Part shown: one piece after another, positions 8,102 to 16,676 of the stretch
How positions within the stretch are numbered: position 1 is the stretch's first letter
Layout: every line of letters begins with the position of its first letter
From: Ensifer adhaerens
GTDB lineage: Bacteria; Pseudomonadota; Alphaproteobacteria; Rhizobiales; Rhizobiaceae
Assembly (NCBI RefSeq): GCF_000697965.2
Contig: NZ_CP015880.1
Location: forward strand, 868,001 to 932,000
Length of the DNA stretch: 64,000 nucleotides
Direction: 5' to 3'
Translations under genes and position numbers: made by a program
The notes under the pieces: generated by a model
What the model saw: only the letters and a program-made list of their open reading frames with translations
What the model was told of the DNA's origin: nothing
Database searches by the model: none

Positions 8102-9070
8102 GACCTTGAGCCCCGGGGCAGGGCGCTCGTCGAGGATCTGGCGGCGGAAGCGGAAGAGGGCGGCCGGCCGCCCACCGGTGGAAGACAGCGTCATCCCCGT
8201 CGGCTCCACCAGTTCGGCCCCTTCGACCAGGCGGCGGAAGTTCTGCTTGTGCAGGTGGCGCCCGGAGATCGCTTCGACGGTTGCCTGCAGATCGGTCAGC
8301 GTGAACTCGGGCGGCATCAGTTCGAAGACGACCGGCCGGTACTTGATCTTGCCGCGCAGCCTCGCCATTGCCGTGGCGACGATGCGGCGATGGTCATGGC
8401 GCATCGCCAGCCCGGCGGTCAGAACGTCGTTGCCATTACCGTGGCCGTCGATGGCCGCCTCGGGCACGAGCCCTGCCTCGTAAAGGAGCTCATAGCGCTC
8501 CAGCACGCGTTCCTCGTCCCAGGGAAAATCGCCGAGGCCGAAGGCCAGGCGAATGCGCGCCCGGCGCCCGGCAATCCGGGCGGCTCGGTCGTCACCGGAC
8601 ACACCTGTTTCCCAGCGGGCAAGTGCCGGCAGGAGCGCCTGGTCCAGCACCGCCGGGCGACCCTGCCGCCAGTCCTCCCAGGGCAGGTAGCCGTACCAGT
8701 CGCGCCAATGCGCGCCGGCTTCGGCCAGCCGCTCGGTGTTTTCGGCATCGGTTCTCGTCAGGGCCAGATAGCCGACCGAGACCATGTGCTTGCCTTCTTC
8801 GCCCGGCAGCCGCTGACGGCCGCGATCGCCGAAGGTGTAAAGCTGTTCGATATAGCCGAGCTTCAGCGCCGTACGCTTTTCGACGCGATCGCGCAGGCTC
8901 GTCTCAAAGGTCCGGTGGAGCGCCGGATCGAAGGGGCCGAAGGGCAGGCTGTCACGCGCATCGCCGTCACTTTCGCTGACGGCGAGGATGCGCGGGCTGC
9001 GGTTGACGACGGCGACGATCGCCGCATTGAGGCCGATCTCGACCGTTGTCGGCTGCGTCTCAATCGGCAA
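8090..9070 (-). CDS. nadQ: NadQ-type repressor of NAD biosynthesis (Nudix-like domain plus winged helix)
   Basis: 326-residue protein with an N-terminal Nudix-fold domain lacking a full catalytic box (VEIGLNAAIVAVV..., PFGPFDPALHRTFETSLRDRVEK) and a C-terminal winged-helix domain of the NrtR type. That domain spans about residues 220-326, including KYRPVVFELMPPEFTLTDLQ and the family signature STGGRPAALFRF. Proteins of this family repress nadABC in alphaproteobacteria; here the gene is less than 1 kb beyond nadC on the opposite strand, and a palindrome precedes nadA. The best start is the TTG at 9070: GAAGGAG lies 6 bp before it and it overlaps the stop of the upstream gene. In-frame ATGs at 9112 and 9124 have no ribosome site. 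Confidence 0.85.
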   Translation of the reverse strand: MPIETQPTTVEIGLNAAIVAVVNRSPRILAVSESDGDARDSLPFGPFDPALHRTFETSLRDRVEKRTALKLGYIEQLYTFGDRGRQRLPGEEGKHMVSVGYLALTRTDAENTERLAEAGAHWRDWYGYLPWEDWRQGRPAVLDQALLPALARWETGVSGDDRAARIAGRRARIRLAFGLGDFPWDEERVLERYELLYEAGLVPEAAIDGHGNGNDVLTAGLAMRHDHRRIVATAMARLRGKIKYRPVVFELMPPEFTLTDLQATVEAISGRHLHKQNFRRLVEGAELVEPTGMTLSSTGGRPAALFRFRRQILDERPAPGLKVGGR

Positions 9071-9599
9071 CGGCTGCTCCTTCGGAAGCAAGCGGCAGAA
9101 GGAACGGCGCATTGCCGTCGGCATCCGCGCCGCGACCGATCGCGCGAACGGCGGCGATCAGCCTTCCATTGCGCGCAAGCACGCCGTCGCCAATCTCGAC
9201 GAGCCGGCTGTTGGGGGTCGCATAGGGCGAGGCGCGGCGCAGCCGCTGCACCAGCTCCGCGTCGTCCTGGTCCGGCTCGGCCGCGAGCGCGGCGATGAGG
9301 GCGGCTGCCGGCGAACGGGAGACGCCCATCCAGCAATGAACGAGGAGCGGCCGTGCACGGTCCCATTCGCGCGCAAAGGCGACGATCTGCCGGACATGGT
9401 CTTCCTGCGGCGCAATGAGGTCGCCGGTGCCGGCAAAGGTGATGTCGTTCATGCCGAGCGTCAGATGTCGCGCCTTGGCGATGACGCCGGGGCGATGGAA
9501 ATCCTGGCCCTTGGCGACGAGGCTGATCATCTCGGTGCAGCCATGGCGGACGGCCATTTCGGCAATGCGGGAAAGCGGAGAAACGATGATGCCGGGCAT
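9060..9599 (-). CDS. dual-specificity/tyrosine-phosphatase-like protein
   Basis: 179-residue protein with the cysteine-phosphatase P-loop HCWMGVSRS around residues 89-97 (C-x5-R plus Ser), preceded by a plausible general-acid Asp region (PQEDHVRQIVAFAREWDRARPLLV). This is the family seen in alphaproteobacteria as tyrosine phosphatase family protein. It sits between an HD hydrolase and nadQ, with 1 bp separating it from the former and an 11-bp overlap with the latter. The four genes ygfZ-HD-phosphatase-nadQ are therefore probably translationally coupled. Substrate unknown; a nucleotide or phosphoprotein target are both possible. Confidence 0.75.
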   Translation of the reverse strand: MPGIIVSPLSRIAEMAVRHGCTEMISLVAKGQDFHRPGVIAKARHLTLGMNDITFAGTGDLIAPQEDHVRQIVAFAREWDRARPLLVHCWMGVSRSPAAALIAALAAEPDQDDAELVQRLRRASPYATPNSRLVEIGDGVLARNGRLIAAVRAIGRGADADGNAPFLLPLASEGAAVAD

Positions 9600-9600
9600 G

Positions 9601-10209
9601 TCAGATTTCCGCGCGCGCGGGCACGCGCTGCGCTTCCAGCGTGAGGAACCGTTCGGTGAACAGGCGCTGCGCCTCGACCGCCGGCAAGGGATCGATCAGC
9701 AGCGTCTCGCGGGTGATGCCGCGCGGCTGGCCGAAGAACTTGCGCGCCTCTTCGACGGAGAAGCCGGCAAGCACCGTTGCTTCGAAATAGGCCGCGACAT
9801 GATCGGCCTTCTTGATGCGGTCCTTCAATTCCTTGGAGCAATGCGGCGGCAGGCCGAAACGAAGGTGGATGGCGCTTTCCAGCCGCTTCTCGACCGATTT
9901 GTAGCCGCCGCCGACCACCGCCTTGAACGGCGAGATCATGTCGCCGATCACATATTCCGGCGCGTCGTGCAAAAGCGCCAGCAGGCAATCGTCGGTGCTG
10001 CACTTGTTGCTGCGGCGAAAAATATCTTCGACCATCAGGCTGTGCTGGGCGACAGAGAAGGCATGATCGCCGGCGGTCTGGCCGTTCCACCGGGCAACAC
10101 GGGCGAGGCCATGGGCGATGTCGCCGATCTCGACATCGAGCGGCGAGGGATCGAGCAGGTCCAGCCTTCGGCCGGAAAGCATGCGCTGCCAGGCGCGGGC
10201 CGCCGTCAC
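9601..10209 (-). CDS. HD-domain hydrolase (YfbR-like)
   Basis: 202-residue HD-superfamily metal-dependent phosphohydrolase. The metal ligands are visible in DHAFSVAQHSLMVEDI and LLALLHDAPEYVIGDMISP (the H...HD...D pattern), resembling the 5'-deoxynucleotidase YfbR. An ATG-started frame from 10254 exists, but the GTG at 10209 overlaps the ygfZ stop in a GTGA junction and has GAGG upstream. That start leaves no extraneous N-terminus. Tight coupling to ygfZ and the phosphatase suggests one transcript. Exact substrate is not determinable. Confidence 0.8.
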   Translation of the reverse strand: MTAARAWQRMLSGRRLDLLDPSPLDVEIGDIAHGLARVARWNGQTAGDHAFSVAQHSLMVEDIFRRSNKCSTDDCLLALLHDAPEYVIGDMISPFKAVVGGGYKSVEKRLESAIHLRFGLPPHCSKELKDRIKKADHVAAYFEATVLAGFSVEEARKFFGQPRGITRETLLIDPLPAVEAQRLFTERFLTLEAQRVPARAEI

Positions 10210-11054
10210 GCGCTTGCCTCGTCCGTGCTGGTCGGGAAGGTGAGGCCGGTCCATTCGGGCAGAACCATTGTCACCGGCACGTCGCCGGCGAGCAGCGGGA
10301 TCCCATTCGCCATGGCTTCACCGGCCTTGTCGATGCGCACGATCGCGAGCGCCGACTTGCCCTGCACCGTGCCCAGCGCGCCGATCGCCTTGTCGTTCGC
10401 CGTAATCGTCGTTCCCGTGGGAGGAAGGGCGGCGTCCGCCGAAACGATCACGACCCGGCGGCGCGGCGTGCTGCGGTGCTGCATGCGCGACACCACTTCC
10501 TGACCGACGTAGCAGCCCTTCTTGAAGGAGAGGCCGCCGTTTTTGTCCAGGAGCACGTCATGGGGGAATGCGTCCTGCACCGCATAATCGGCACCGGCAT
10601 TCGCAATGCCCGCCGCGATCCGCAGCCGTTCGAGGTCTTCTGCGCCGGCCGTGTCGCCGGTGGCTTCCCCATAGGCGCGAAAGAGCGCAACGCCCGCCTT
10701 CTCGAAACGGTGGTCCCGATAGGCACCCGTCGGTTCTGCTTCGTCGAATATCACGGTGACGGCGTCGGAAGTCCTGATCGAAAGCTCGACTGCCGAGCGA
10801 AGCTTGTACATCGTCATGCGCTTCAGCAGCGCTTCGGCCTGGTCGCTTGCCGTTTCCAGCCGCAGGCCATCGCCGTCGCGGGAGATCAGGAACTCGAACA
10901 GGATCTTGCCCTGTGGCGTCAGAAGCGCGCCAGGACGCGCCTCGTCGGGTGCAAGCGCGTCGAGGTCGGTGGTGATCAGTCCCTGAAGAAGATCTTCGGC
11001 GTCCTTGCCGGAAATGGAGACGATCGCACGATCGTCGAGGCGAACTCTGGGCAT
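10206..11054 (-). CDS. ygfZ: folate-binding YgfZ/CAF17 family protein
   Basis: 282-residue tetrahydrofolate-dependent protein of the YgfZ/GcvT-like family, which assists repair or assembly of certain iron-sulfur clusters. The diagnostic KKGCYVGQE motif is around residue 178, with the redox-relevant Cys in place. The N-terminal DLLQGLITTDL and TPQGKILFEF segments are also typical. It starts the minus-strand operon ygfZ-HD-phosphatase-nadQ. Linkage with nadA, a 4Fe-4S enzyme, is notable but may be chance. Confidence 0.9.
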   Translation of the reverse strand: MPRVRLDDRAIVSISGKDAEDLLQGLITTDLDALAPDEARPGALLTPQGKILFEFLISRDGDGLRLETASDQAEALLKRMTMYKLRSAVELSIRTSDAVTVIFDEAEPTGAYRDHRFEKAGVALFRAYGEATGDTAGAEDLERLRIAAGIANAGADYAVQDAFPHDVLLDKNGGLSFKKGCYVGQEVVSRMQHRSTPRRRVVIVSADAALPPTGTTITANDKAIGALGTVQGKSALAIVRIDKAGEAMANGIPLLAGDVPVTMVLPEWTGLTFPTSTDEASA

Positions 11055-11085
11055 CGTTCGAATCCTGTTCGACGGGAGGGGAGGC

Positions 11086-11112
11086 TCCCGCGCTAACCTA
11101 GCAAACGATCAC
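11086..11112. repeat. partial copy of dispersed rhizobial intergenic element
   Basis: The segment CTCCCGCGCTAACCTAGCAA followed by ACGATCAC matches the right end of the elements at 26764-26836 and 46366-46437 (consensus CCCGCnCTAACnnA...CGATCAC). Only the right end is recognisable here. It lies just upstream of ygfZ. Confidence 0.55.
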
Positions 11113-11209
11113 CTGGTAGCCGTGGCCGACTCAGGCCCCGGTCTCACCGGCGATCTCTTGGCGAAGAGGTAGGATGTTCGGCTGTCATCGGCAAGCAGGT
11201 CGCCGGCGC

Positions 11210-12004
11210 TCAGTCGCCGGCGATGAAGAATTTCCACTTGCCGTCCGGCATGATGCCGACGCGATAGAAGTTGTAACTGCCGAATTCTTCCATGTCGGCA
11301 AAATCGCCGGCGGTGACCAGGCGGAACAGGTCGACCTTTTCCGGTGCCGTCAGCGTCGAAAGCTTCTTTTCCGCAAAATAAGGCCAGACATAGGCCTCCT
11401 GCGGCGTGCCCTTGTCTACCAGCACGAAGCCGGTCGACAGCACGTCGAGCAGGATCGCGAGAATTTCGACGCCTTCCTGGTCGCCCGAAAGGCTCTTCAG
11501 GATCGACACCGGGTCTTCGTCGCCGGTGACGCCGGTGACCTGGGTCTGGTTCGGGCCCTTGCCGAGCAATGGGCGCAACCGCTCGATGTCGCCGGAAGCC
11601 GCCGCCTCGACGATCAGCTCGCGCATGCGGGCGACCGGCGCCGGAATCTTGGAAACGTCGGTCAGGACTTCGACAGGCCCGGTCGGCTCCGGCTCTTCAG
11701 CTTCGGGAGCATCTTCCTTGGTGGCTGTCGCCGACTTGTTGATCAGCGGGTCGGGCATCGGGATTTCGAGCGGAAGCGTCTCTTCCTCATCCGGCTCTTC
11801 GGCAACGGGTTCGGCGGCAGGCGGCGTCGCCTTCTGGTCGCCGGCGGCAGGCTGTTGCTCGGCCGGAACGGGTTGCGGCGCGCCCTGCAATTCGCTGAGA
11901 GCGAAGGCGGGGGAAACCGCTGCCGGGGTGGTCAAGGCGACACCGGCCAACAGCAGTGTGGCGAGGCGAACCGGAAGGGTCCGGTTTGCAAGATTCCGAT
12001 GCAT
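11210..12004 (-). CDS. conserved hypothetical secreted protein
   Basis: 264 residues. The N-terminal 37 form a signal peptide (basic start, hydrophobic LATLLLAGVALTTPAAV, then a small-residue cleavage region ending AFA). A low-complexity Pro/Glu/Ala linker follows at about residues 40-100. The C-terminal ~150 residues are folded and well conserved in character (IERLRPLLGKGPNQTQV, EVDLFRLVTAGDFADMEEFGSYNFYRVGIMPDGKWKFFIAGD as separate blocks). It is probably periplasmic. I recognise it only as a rhizobial hypothetical. It is followed upstream by a small cytosolic hypothetical 15 bp away, likely the same transcript. Confidence 0.75.
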   Translation of the reverse strand: MHRNLANRTLPVRLATLLLAGVALTTPAAVSPAFALSELQGAPQPVPAEQQPAAGDQKATPPAAEPVAEEPDEEETLPLEIPMPDPLINKSATATKEDAPEAEEPEPTGPVEVLTDVSKIPAPVARMRELIVEAAASGDIERLRPLLGKGPNQTQVTGVTGDEDPVSILKSLSGDQEGVEILAILLDVLSTGFVLVDKGTPQEAYVWPYFAEKKLSTLTAPEKVDLFRLVTAGDFADMEEFGSYNFYRVGIMPDGKWKFFIAGD

Positions 12005-12019
12005 CGGGCAGTCCTGATA

Positions 12020-12316
12020 TTACTGAATCGTGCGCTGGGGCGAGAATTCGCCGGCGAGCACGCGCTCGCGAAGCGAATTGAGCATTGCCTCGGCGCCGTC
12101 TTCGCCATGAAGCCGAACGGTTTCCCGCATGGCAAGAGCAATGGCCGCATCGGCGATGATTTCCGGCTCGATACCGTCGGCCATTCCGTCCGCCCAGGCC
12201 TCGCTCTGGTGTTCCAGCGCAGCCTGCATCTTCTCGTGGACGATCATGTCATCGATGTCGGTCAGGCTTGGTTCCATCATTCGTTCCATGCGACTTCCAT
12301 TGTGCAAGCGGTTCAT
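12020..12316 (-). CDS. small conserved hypothetical protein
   Basis: 98 residues, acidic, with no signal peptide or membrane segment, and predicted mostly helical (IDDMIVHEKMQAALEHQSEAW, MLNSLRERVLAGEF). In-frame ATGs at positions 1, 10, 13 and 14 leave the start uncertain; the longest version is given. It lies 15 bp upstream of the secreted hypothetical gene, suggesting co-transcription. Codon use matches its neighbours. No function can be assigned. Confidence 0.65.
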   Translation of the reverse strand: MNRLHNGSRMERMMEPSLTDIDDMIVHEKMQAALEHQSEAWADGMADGIEPEIIADAAIALAMRETVRLHGEDGAEAMLNSLRERVLAGEFSPQRTIQ

Positions 12317-12447
12317 ATTATGGCCGTTCGGCTGAACTCCGACTGAACGACCGTGACGGACTCGCCACTTCTTACCACTCTCTTAACGAACTTAGCAGCC
12401 TTTTCCCGAAACGACACGGGGTCGTGAGAAAAGAGGTTAATTTATTG

Positions 12448-12900
12448 CTAATTTCCAAAGCGGGCGACGATTTCTGACGCAAGTGTTGCCCCTTCGGCAC
12501 GATATCGCTGTTCGGCGACGATCGCAGGGCCTGTGCAGTTCGTATAGACCGATGCGAAGGTGCGGTACCCGCGGTTGAAGGCGGCAGTCATCCGCTCGCG
12601 TCGTTTGACTTCAGTGGCGGTTTCCTTGTCGATCAGATCCTGCATCGAGCGGCGCCAGACGTCTTCCGGTTCCTTGACGCAGAGATTCCTGAGGTAGTGC
12701 ACGGAGCCGAGGATCTCGGAGAGCCGAATCAGCCGCTGGTCATAGGGCGTCGGCTTTTCTTCCACGGCGGCCGGGGCAGGGGCTGCGGTCTCGGTCTTGG
12801 CCGCCTCTTTCGTCGGTGTTTTTTGCGCCGCCGCGCCAGTGGCGACCGTCAAGGCGATGCCGGCGAGCGTAAGCCTTGCGAGGATCGGGACAGGGATCAT
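12448..12900 (-). CDS. TIGR02301-family secreted protein
   Basis: 150 residues with a signal peptide (LARLTLAGIALTVATGAAAQ) and an Ala/Pro/Lys-rich linker. The conserved alphaproteobacterial domain then reads YDQRLIRLSEILGSVHYLRNLC (shown in part), with a second Cys in YTNCTGPA, so one disulfide is likely. Family members are periplasmic with unknown role. Its ATG overlaps the stop of the NUDIX gene by 4 bp (ATGA), implying translational coupling. Confidence 0.85.
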   Translation of the reverse strand: MIPVPILARLTLAGIALTVATGAAAQKTPTKEAAKTETAAPAPAAVEEKPTPYDQRLIRLSEILGSVHYLRNLCVKEPEDVWRRSMQDLIDKETATEVKRRERMTAAFNRGYRTFASVYTNCTGPAIVAEQRYRAEGATLASEIVARFGN

Positions 12901-13367
12901 GATTTCATCAAGCCCGAATTGGCGGCGGTTTCAAGGCCGTCGCCGGATGTCGCGGCGTTCGCGCCGGTGCCGGAGAGTCTTTCCACACATTCGCGCACGC
13001 TGTCGGGGATCGGCAGGGTGAAGATCTCTTCAGGCGTGAACCAGCCGAGCCCTGCCGCGTCGTCGCTGGCGATGGCAACCGCGTCGGCATCCGCCTCGGC
13101 CCGGAACACCGAAAGCAGGAAGTGCCGCCCTTCGGACTCCTTGCCTGGCAGATCGTAGATTTCAAACAGCACCGGATCGCGCGCCTTGATGCCGGTTTCT
13201 TCGAACAATTCGCGAAGCGCTGTCTCCGCCGGCGTCTCGCCGGGCTCGGCACGGCCGCCCGGAAAGGCGTACATGTCGGCCGACGGTGGGTTGGCCCGGC
13301 GAACGAGCAGATAGCGGCCGTCGCGTTCTAGAATGACGGAGGAAGCAAGTTCGGGCTTGGTCGGCAT
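12897..13367 (-). CDS. NUDIX hydrolase
   Basis: 156-residue Nudix protein with a complete catalytic box beginning GGRAEPGETPAETALRELFE and ending ETG (G-x5-E-x7-REL-x-EE-x-G, residues 37-59), so it should be an active nucleoside-diphosphate-X pyrophosphatase. The N-terminal strand SVILERDGRYLLVRRANPP and the segment AFPGGRAEPGE resemble ADP-ribose or oxidised-nucleotide hydrolases. It overlaps the downstream TIGR02301 gene by 4 bp and is divergent from the SRAP gene, with about 60 bp between their starts. Confidence 0.88.
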   Translation of the reverse strand: MPTKPELASSVILERDGRYLLVRRANPPSADMYAFPGGRAEPGETPAETALRELFEETGIKARDPVLFEIYDLPGKESEGRHFLLSVFRAEADADAVAIASDDAAGLGWFTPEEIFTLPIPDSVRECVERLSGTGANAATSGDGLETAANSGLMKS

Positions 13368-13428
13368 CAGGGAATCAAATCGTCTCGGTAGCGTTGACCC
13401 ATCCTACGTGAAGTGCCACATCGATGTC

Positions 13429-14208
13429 ATGTGCGGACGTTTTGCGCTGACGGCGACCCCCGACGAAATGATGGAATTGTTCAGCCTGCTGGAAAGCGAC
13501 GACTTTCCGGCGCGCTTCAATATCGCGCCAACCCAGCCGATCATGGTTGTCGTGGCCGGCGAGTGCGCGGCACCCGGCAGCAACCTGCCGGAGCGCAAGG
13601 CGGTGCTCGTGCGTTGGGGCTTTATGCCGGGCTGGGTGAAAGACCCGCGTGACTTTCCGCTGCTGATCAATGCGCGGGCCGAATCGGCAATCGACAAGGC
13701 CTCGTTTCGCGCCGCCATGCGCCACCGGCGTGTTCTCGTGCCGGCCTCCGGTTTTTACGAATGGCGCCGGCCGCCGAAAGGCAGCCGCGAGCCGTCGCAG
13801 GCCTATTGGGTGCGCCCGCGGAAGGGCGGCATCGTCGCTTTCGCCGGGCTGATGGAAACCTGGTCCTCGGCCGACGGCTCCGAGGTCGACACAGCGGCCA
13901 TCCTGACGACGGCCGCCAACGCCTCGATCCGGCAGATCCATGACCGTATGCCGGTCGTTATCCAGCCCGAGGATTTTGCCCGCTGGCTGGATTGCAAGAC
14001 GCAGGAGCCGCGCGAGGTTGCCGATCTCTTCGGCCCCGTCGCGGAGGACTACTTCGAGGCGATCCCTGTCTCGGACAAGGTCAACAAGGTCGTCAACACC
14101 GGTCCCGAAATCCAGGATGCCGTCACGCCCAGGTCGGTTGCGAATGCCCAGCTAAAGGGCAAGGACGAGCCGACCGAGCCCGATGGCGGGCAGATGTCTC
14201 TCTTTTAA
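13429..14208 (+). CDS. SOS response-associated peptidase (YedK/HMCES family)
   Basis: 259-residue SRAP protein. After removal of Met the N-terminus is CGRFAL, the catalytic Cys2 that forms a thiazolidine crosslink with abasic sites in single-stranded DNA. Other signature residues are the Asn in FNIAPTQP, PGWVKDP, NARAES (Glu), and GFYEWRR with a later HDRMPV His. The frame is open upstream to 13333, but only the ATG at 13429 exposes Cys2, so it must be the start. Length is normal. It stands alone, divergent from the NUDIX gene. Confidence 0.93.
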   Translation: MCGRFALTATPDEMMELFSLLESDDFPARFNIAPTQPIMVVVAGECAAPGSNLPERKAVLVRWGFMPGWVKDPRDFPLLINARAESAIDKASFRAAMRHRRVLVPASGFYEWRRPPKGSREPSQAYWVRPRKGGIVAFAGLMETWSSADGSEVDTAAILTTAANASIRQIHDRMPVVIQPEDFARWLDCKTQEPREVADLFGPVAEDYFEAIPVSDKVNKVVNTGPEIQDAVTPRSVANAQLKGKDEPTEPDGGQMSLF

Positions 14209-14228
14209 GGAAAAGAGCGTCGGAACCG

Positions 14229-14372
14229 TCAGGCTGGCCGCTTGGTCAGCTTGCCAGCCGGCTTCGCCTTCACCTGCAACGCTGCGGCAAGTACGGCCTT
14301 CAGGCCGAGCGGGCGATACTGTTCGACGAGGTTGGCGGATTTGGTGATGTCTTTGGTCTTTGCGGCTTTCAC
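14229..14372 (-). CDS. 47-residue hypothetical protein, GTG start
   Basis: A short frame reads MKAAKTKDITKSANLVEQYR, then PLGLKAVLAAALQVKAKPAG and KLTKRPA. It is strongly basic with an amphipathic centre. AAGGAG lies 9 bp upstream of the GTG at 14372, an in-frame TGA sits just before, and codon third positions are GC-rich. It is convergent with the SRAP gene. I have an impression of similar small proteins in Rhizobiaceae but cannot name one. A second GTG two codons earlier is possible. Confidence 0.55.
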   Translation of the reverse strand: MKAAKTKDITKSANLVEQYRPLGLKAVLAAALQVKAKPAGKLTKRPA

Positions 14373-14786
14373 TTGCACTCACTCCTTGATGCTTTCCCGA
14401 ACCGGATACACTGCCGCTTTCGCACGTCTTCACGAAAGCGACGCTCCTCCTCGCTCTCCGGAGACAGGATTTCGTGGTGTGCTACCAACTACACCGCGAA
14501 TCTGTTTTCCGCATGGCGATCTCAGATAAGCCTAATCATGACAAATCCATGACCGCGGAATCCTTTCGATAGTCGGCTGTGCTTGCACGCGGCTGACCTC
14601 TTGACCGAAATCGGGTGACGCGCGATAAGTGAGGCCATGAAAACGGTTATCTGCATTATCTGCCGGAACATTATTCGCTAGCGCTCCGCTGGCCTGGCCG
14701 TTTTCGTCTCCTAAAATCCAAGATGACAAACGCGCGGGCCTCCCGGGCGCGGTATTTTACGGTCGTATGCATCTTGGAGAATGGCA
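14373..14786. other. 414-bp gene-poor region with a candidate cysS promoter
   Basis: No convincing gene fits here. A candidate sigma-70 promoter facing cysS is TTGACC (14601-14606) and GATAAG (14624-14629) with a 17-bp spacer, giving a leader of roughly 150 nt. The composition is less GC-rich than the coding DNA around it. A tRNA-like D-arm string at 14477-14498 lacks the rest of a tRNA. Confidence 0.45.
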
Positions 14787-16178
14787 ATGGGCGGAACGCC
14801 GACACTGAAGCTGTACAACACGCTGACGCGGGAGAAGATCGAGTTCAAGCCGATCGATCCCGACAACGTTCGCATGTATGTCTGCGGCCCGACGGTCTAT
14901 GACTATGCCCATATCGGCAATGCCCGGCCGGTCATCGTCTTCGATGTCCTGTTCCGGCTGCTGCGCCATGTCTATGGCGCGGATCACGTCACCTATGCGC
15001 GCAACATCACCGACGTCGACGACAAGATCAACGCGCGGGCGCTGCGGGACTATCCGACCCTGCCGCTCAACGACGCGATCCGCCGGGTGACGGAGAAGAC
15101 CGAAACGCAGTTTCTCGACGATGCCAGGGCGCTCGGCTGCCTCGATCCTGATGTCCAGCCGCGGGCGACCGACAACATCGCCCAGATGATCGACATCATC
15201 GAAAAGCTCATCGCCAAGGGCCACGCCTACCAGGCGGGCGGCGAGGTGCTGTTCGATACCAAGTCGATGGCCGATTACGGTCAGCTCTCGAAGCGCAACC
15301 TCGACGAACAGCAGGCCGGCGCCCGCGTCGCCGTCGAGGCGCATAAGAAAAGCCCCGGCGATTTCGTGCTGTGGAAGCTCTCCGGCGACAACGAACCGGG
15401 CTGGGAAAGCCCGTGGGGCAGGGGCCGTCCCGGCTGGCACATCGAGTGCTCGGCCATGAGCAGCCGCTATCTCGGCGAGGTCTTCGACATCCACGGCGGC
15501 GGGCTGGATCTCATCTTCCCGCACCACGAAAACGAGATTGCCCAATCCCGTTGCGCCCATGGCACCGAGGTGATGGCGAATGTCTGGATGCACAACGGCT
15601 TCCTGCAGGTCGAAGGCCGCAAGATGTCGAAGTCCGAAGGCAACTTCGTCACCATCTACGAACTGCTGCACACGGAAAAGTTCGCCGGCCGCCAGTGGCC
15701 GGGCGACGTGCTGAGGCTCGCGATGCTGATGACGCACTATCGCGAGCCGATCGATTTTTCGGTGAAGCGGCTGGAAGAGGCAGAGCATCTGCTCTCCAAG
15801 TGGCCGGTGCCGGGTGACGCCACGGGTGAGGCCGACCCGGCCGTGGTCGCCGCACTTGCCGACGACCTCAACACGGTCGCAGCCGTCCAGGCGGTCCATG
15901 CGCTTGCCCAGAAGGCGGCGACCGATTCGAAACTGCTCGGCACCTTCGCCGCAAGTGCTGCGCTGATCGGCGTGGTGCCGCAGGCGGTCGAACTCGACGA
16001 GGGGCTGGTCCGCGACATCGACAGCCGCGTGCGGGCCCGTCTGGAACTGCTGAAGGCGAAGAACTTCGCGGAAGCCGACAAGATCCGCGATGATCTGCTG
16101 GCGCGCGGTGTTCAGCTGAAGGACGGCAAGGATCCGGCAACCGGCGAGCGGGTGACGACCTGGGATATCAAACGGTGA
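14787..16178 (+). CDS. cysS: cysteinyl-tRNA synthetase
   Basis: 463-residue class I aminoacyl-tRNA synthetase charging tRNA-Cys. The HIGH-like motif is AHIGNARP (about residue 45) and the KMSKS loop is [10 protein letters not shown] (about 280). Zinc-binding residues appear as [16 protein letters not shown], and [12 protein letters not shown]-terminal region with [15 protein letters not shown] is typical of CysRS. Two in-frame ATGs lie 6 bp apart (14781, 14787). GGAGA ends directly before the first, so the second has better spacing. The gene is followed by a 13-bp hairpin. Confidence 0.96.
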   Translation: MGGTPTLKLYNTLTREKIEFKPIDPDNVRMYVCGPTVYDYAHIGNARPVIVFDVLFRLLRHVYGADHVTYARNITDVDDKINARALRDYPTLPLNDAIRRVTEKTETQFLDDARALGCLDPDVQPRATDNIAQMIDIIEKLIAKGHAYQAGGEVLFDTKSMADYGQLSKRNLDEQQAGARVAVEAHKKSPGDFVLWKLSGDNEPGWESPWGRGRPGWHIECSAMSSRYLGEVFDIHGGGLDLIFPHHENEIAQSRCAHGTEVMANVWMHNGFLQVEGRKMSKSEGNFVTIYELLHTEKFAGRQWPGDVLRLAMLMTHYREPIDFSVKRLEEAEHLLSKWPVPGDATGEADPAVVAALADDLNTVAAVQAVHALAQKAATDSKLLGTFAASAALIGVVPQAVELDEGLVRDIDSRVRARLELLKAKNFAEADKIRDDLLARGVQLKDGKDPATGERVTTWDIKR

Positions 16179-16196
16179 CGGTGGGCCGCCCCCAGA

Positions 16197-16227
16197 GCCC
16201 TGTCCGATCAGAGCGATCGGACAGGGC
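16197..16227 (+). terminator. hairpin terminator after cysS
   Basis: A perfect 13-bp stem GCCCTGTCCGATC / GATCGGACAGGGC with loop AGAGC starts 18 bp after the cysS stop. There is no T tract, so termination may be partial or Rho-assisted. Confidence 0.55.
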
Positions 16228-16280
16228 ATCTGAAAGGGCAGCGAAAAGCGAAGCGCATGCATGAAAGAGGAGTTCGTGCG

Positions 16281-16664
16281 ATGATCGACCATACGGGCAT
16301 TCCCGTCGCGGATTTCGACCGGGCGCAGTCGTTCTATGACAAGGCCTTTGCTCCGCTTGGCGCCTCCTTGCTGATGATGGTGCCGTTGGAGCACACCGGC
16401 GGCGTGAAGGTTGGCGGTTATGGCCGCGAGCGGCCGGTTTTCTGGCTGCATGAAACGGCCGAGGCAGGCCCGGGCCGCCACTACGCCTTTTCGGCGCGCA
16501 GCCGCGCCGAGGTCGATGCCTTCTATGAAGCGGCGATTGCCGCCGGCGGACGTGACAACGGCAAGCCGGGGCTGAGACCGCACTACCACCCGGACTATTA
16601 CGGGGCCTTCGTATTCGATCCCGACGGCAACAATATCGAAGCCGTCTGCCACGCGCCGGGCTAA
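16281..16664 (+). CDS. VOC (glyoxalase/bleomycin-resistance) family protein
   Basis: 127-residue single vicinal-oxygen-chelate module. The fold pattern is MIDHTGIPVADFDRAQSFYD at the start (putative metal His4) and the C-terminal YGAFVFDPDGNNIEAVCHAP, where the Glu is the usual second ligand. The ATG at 16281 follows GAGGAG. It precedes three GFA paralogues by 12 bp, in what looks like a single operon. VOC and GFA proteins both commonly act on thiol adducts of reactive electrophiles, so a shared detoxification theme is possible but unproven. Confidence 0.85.
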   Translation: MIDHTGIPVADFDRAQSFYDKAFAPLGASLLMMVPLEHTGGVKVGGYGRERPVFWLHETAEAGPGRHYAFSARSRAEVDAFYEAAIAAGGRDNGKPGLRPHYHPDYYGAFVFDPDGNNIEAVCHAPG

Positions 16665-16676
16665 GGAGGAGTTGCG

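Noticed and set aside
14152..14433. 93-codon minus-strand frame near the SRAP 3' end
   Set aside because: It overlaps SRAP coding sequence; the 47-codon frame at 14229-14372 has the better ribosome site and composition.
14477..14498. tRNA-like string (minus-strand GTGTAGTTGGTAGCACAC) resembling a tRNA D-arm
   Set aside because: No matching acceptor stem, anticodon arm or T-arm follows within tRNA length on that strand.
14373..14786. T-box or other riboswitch upstream of cysS
   Set aside because: No T-box sequence or specifier/antiterminator arrangement; T-boxes are essentially absent from this class.
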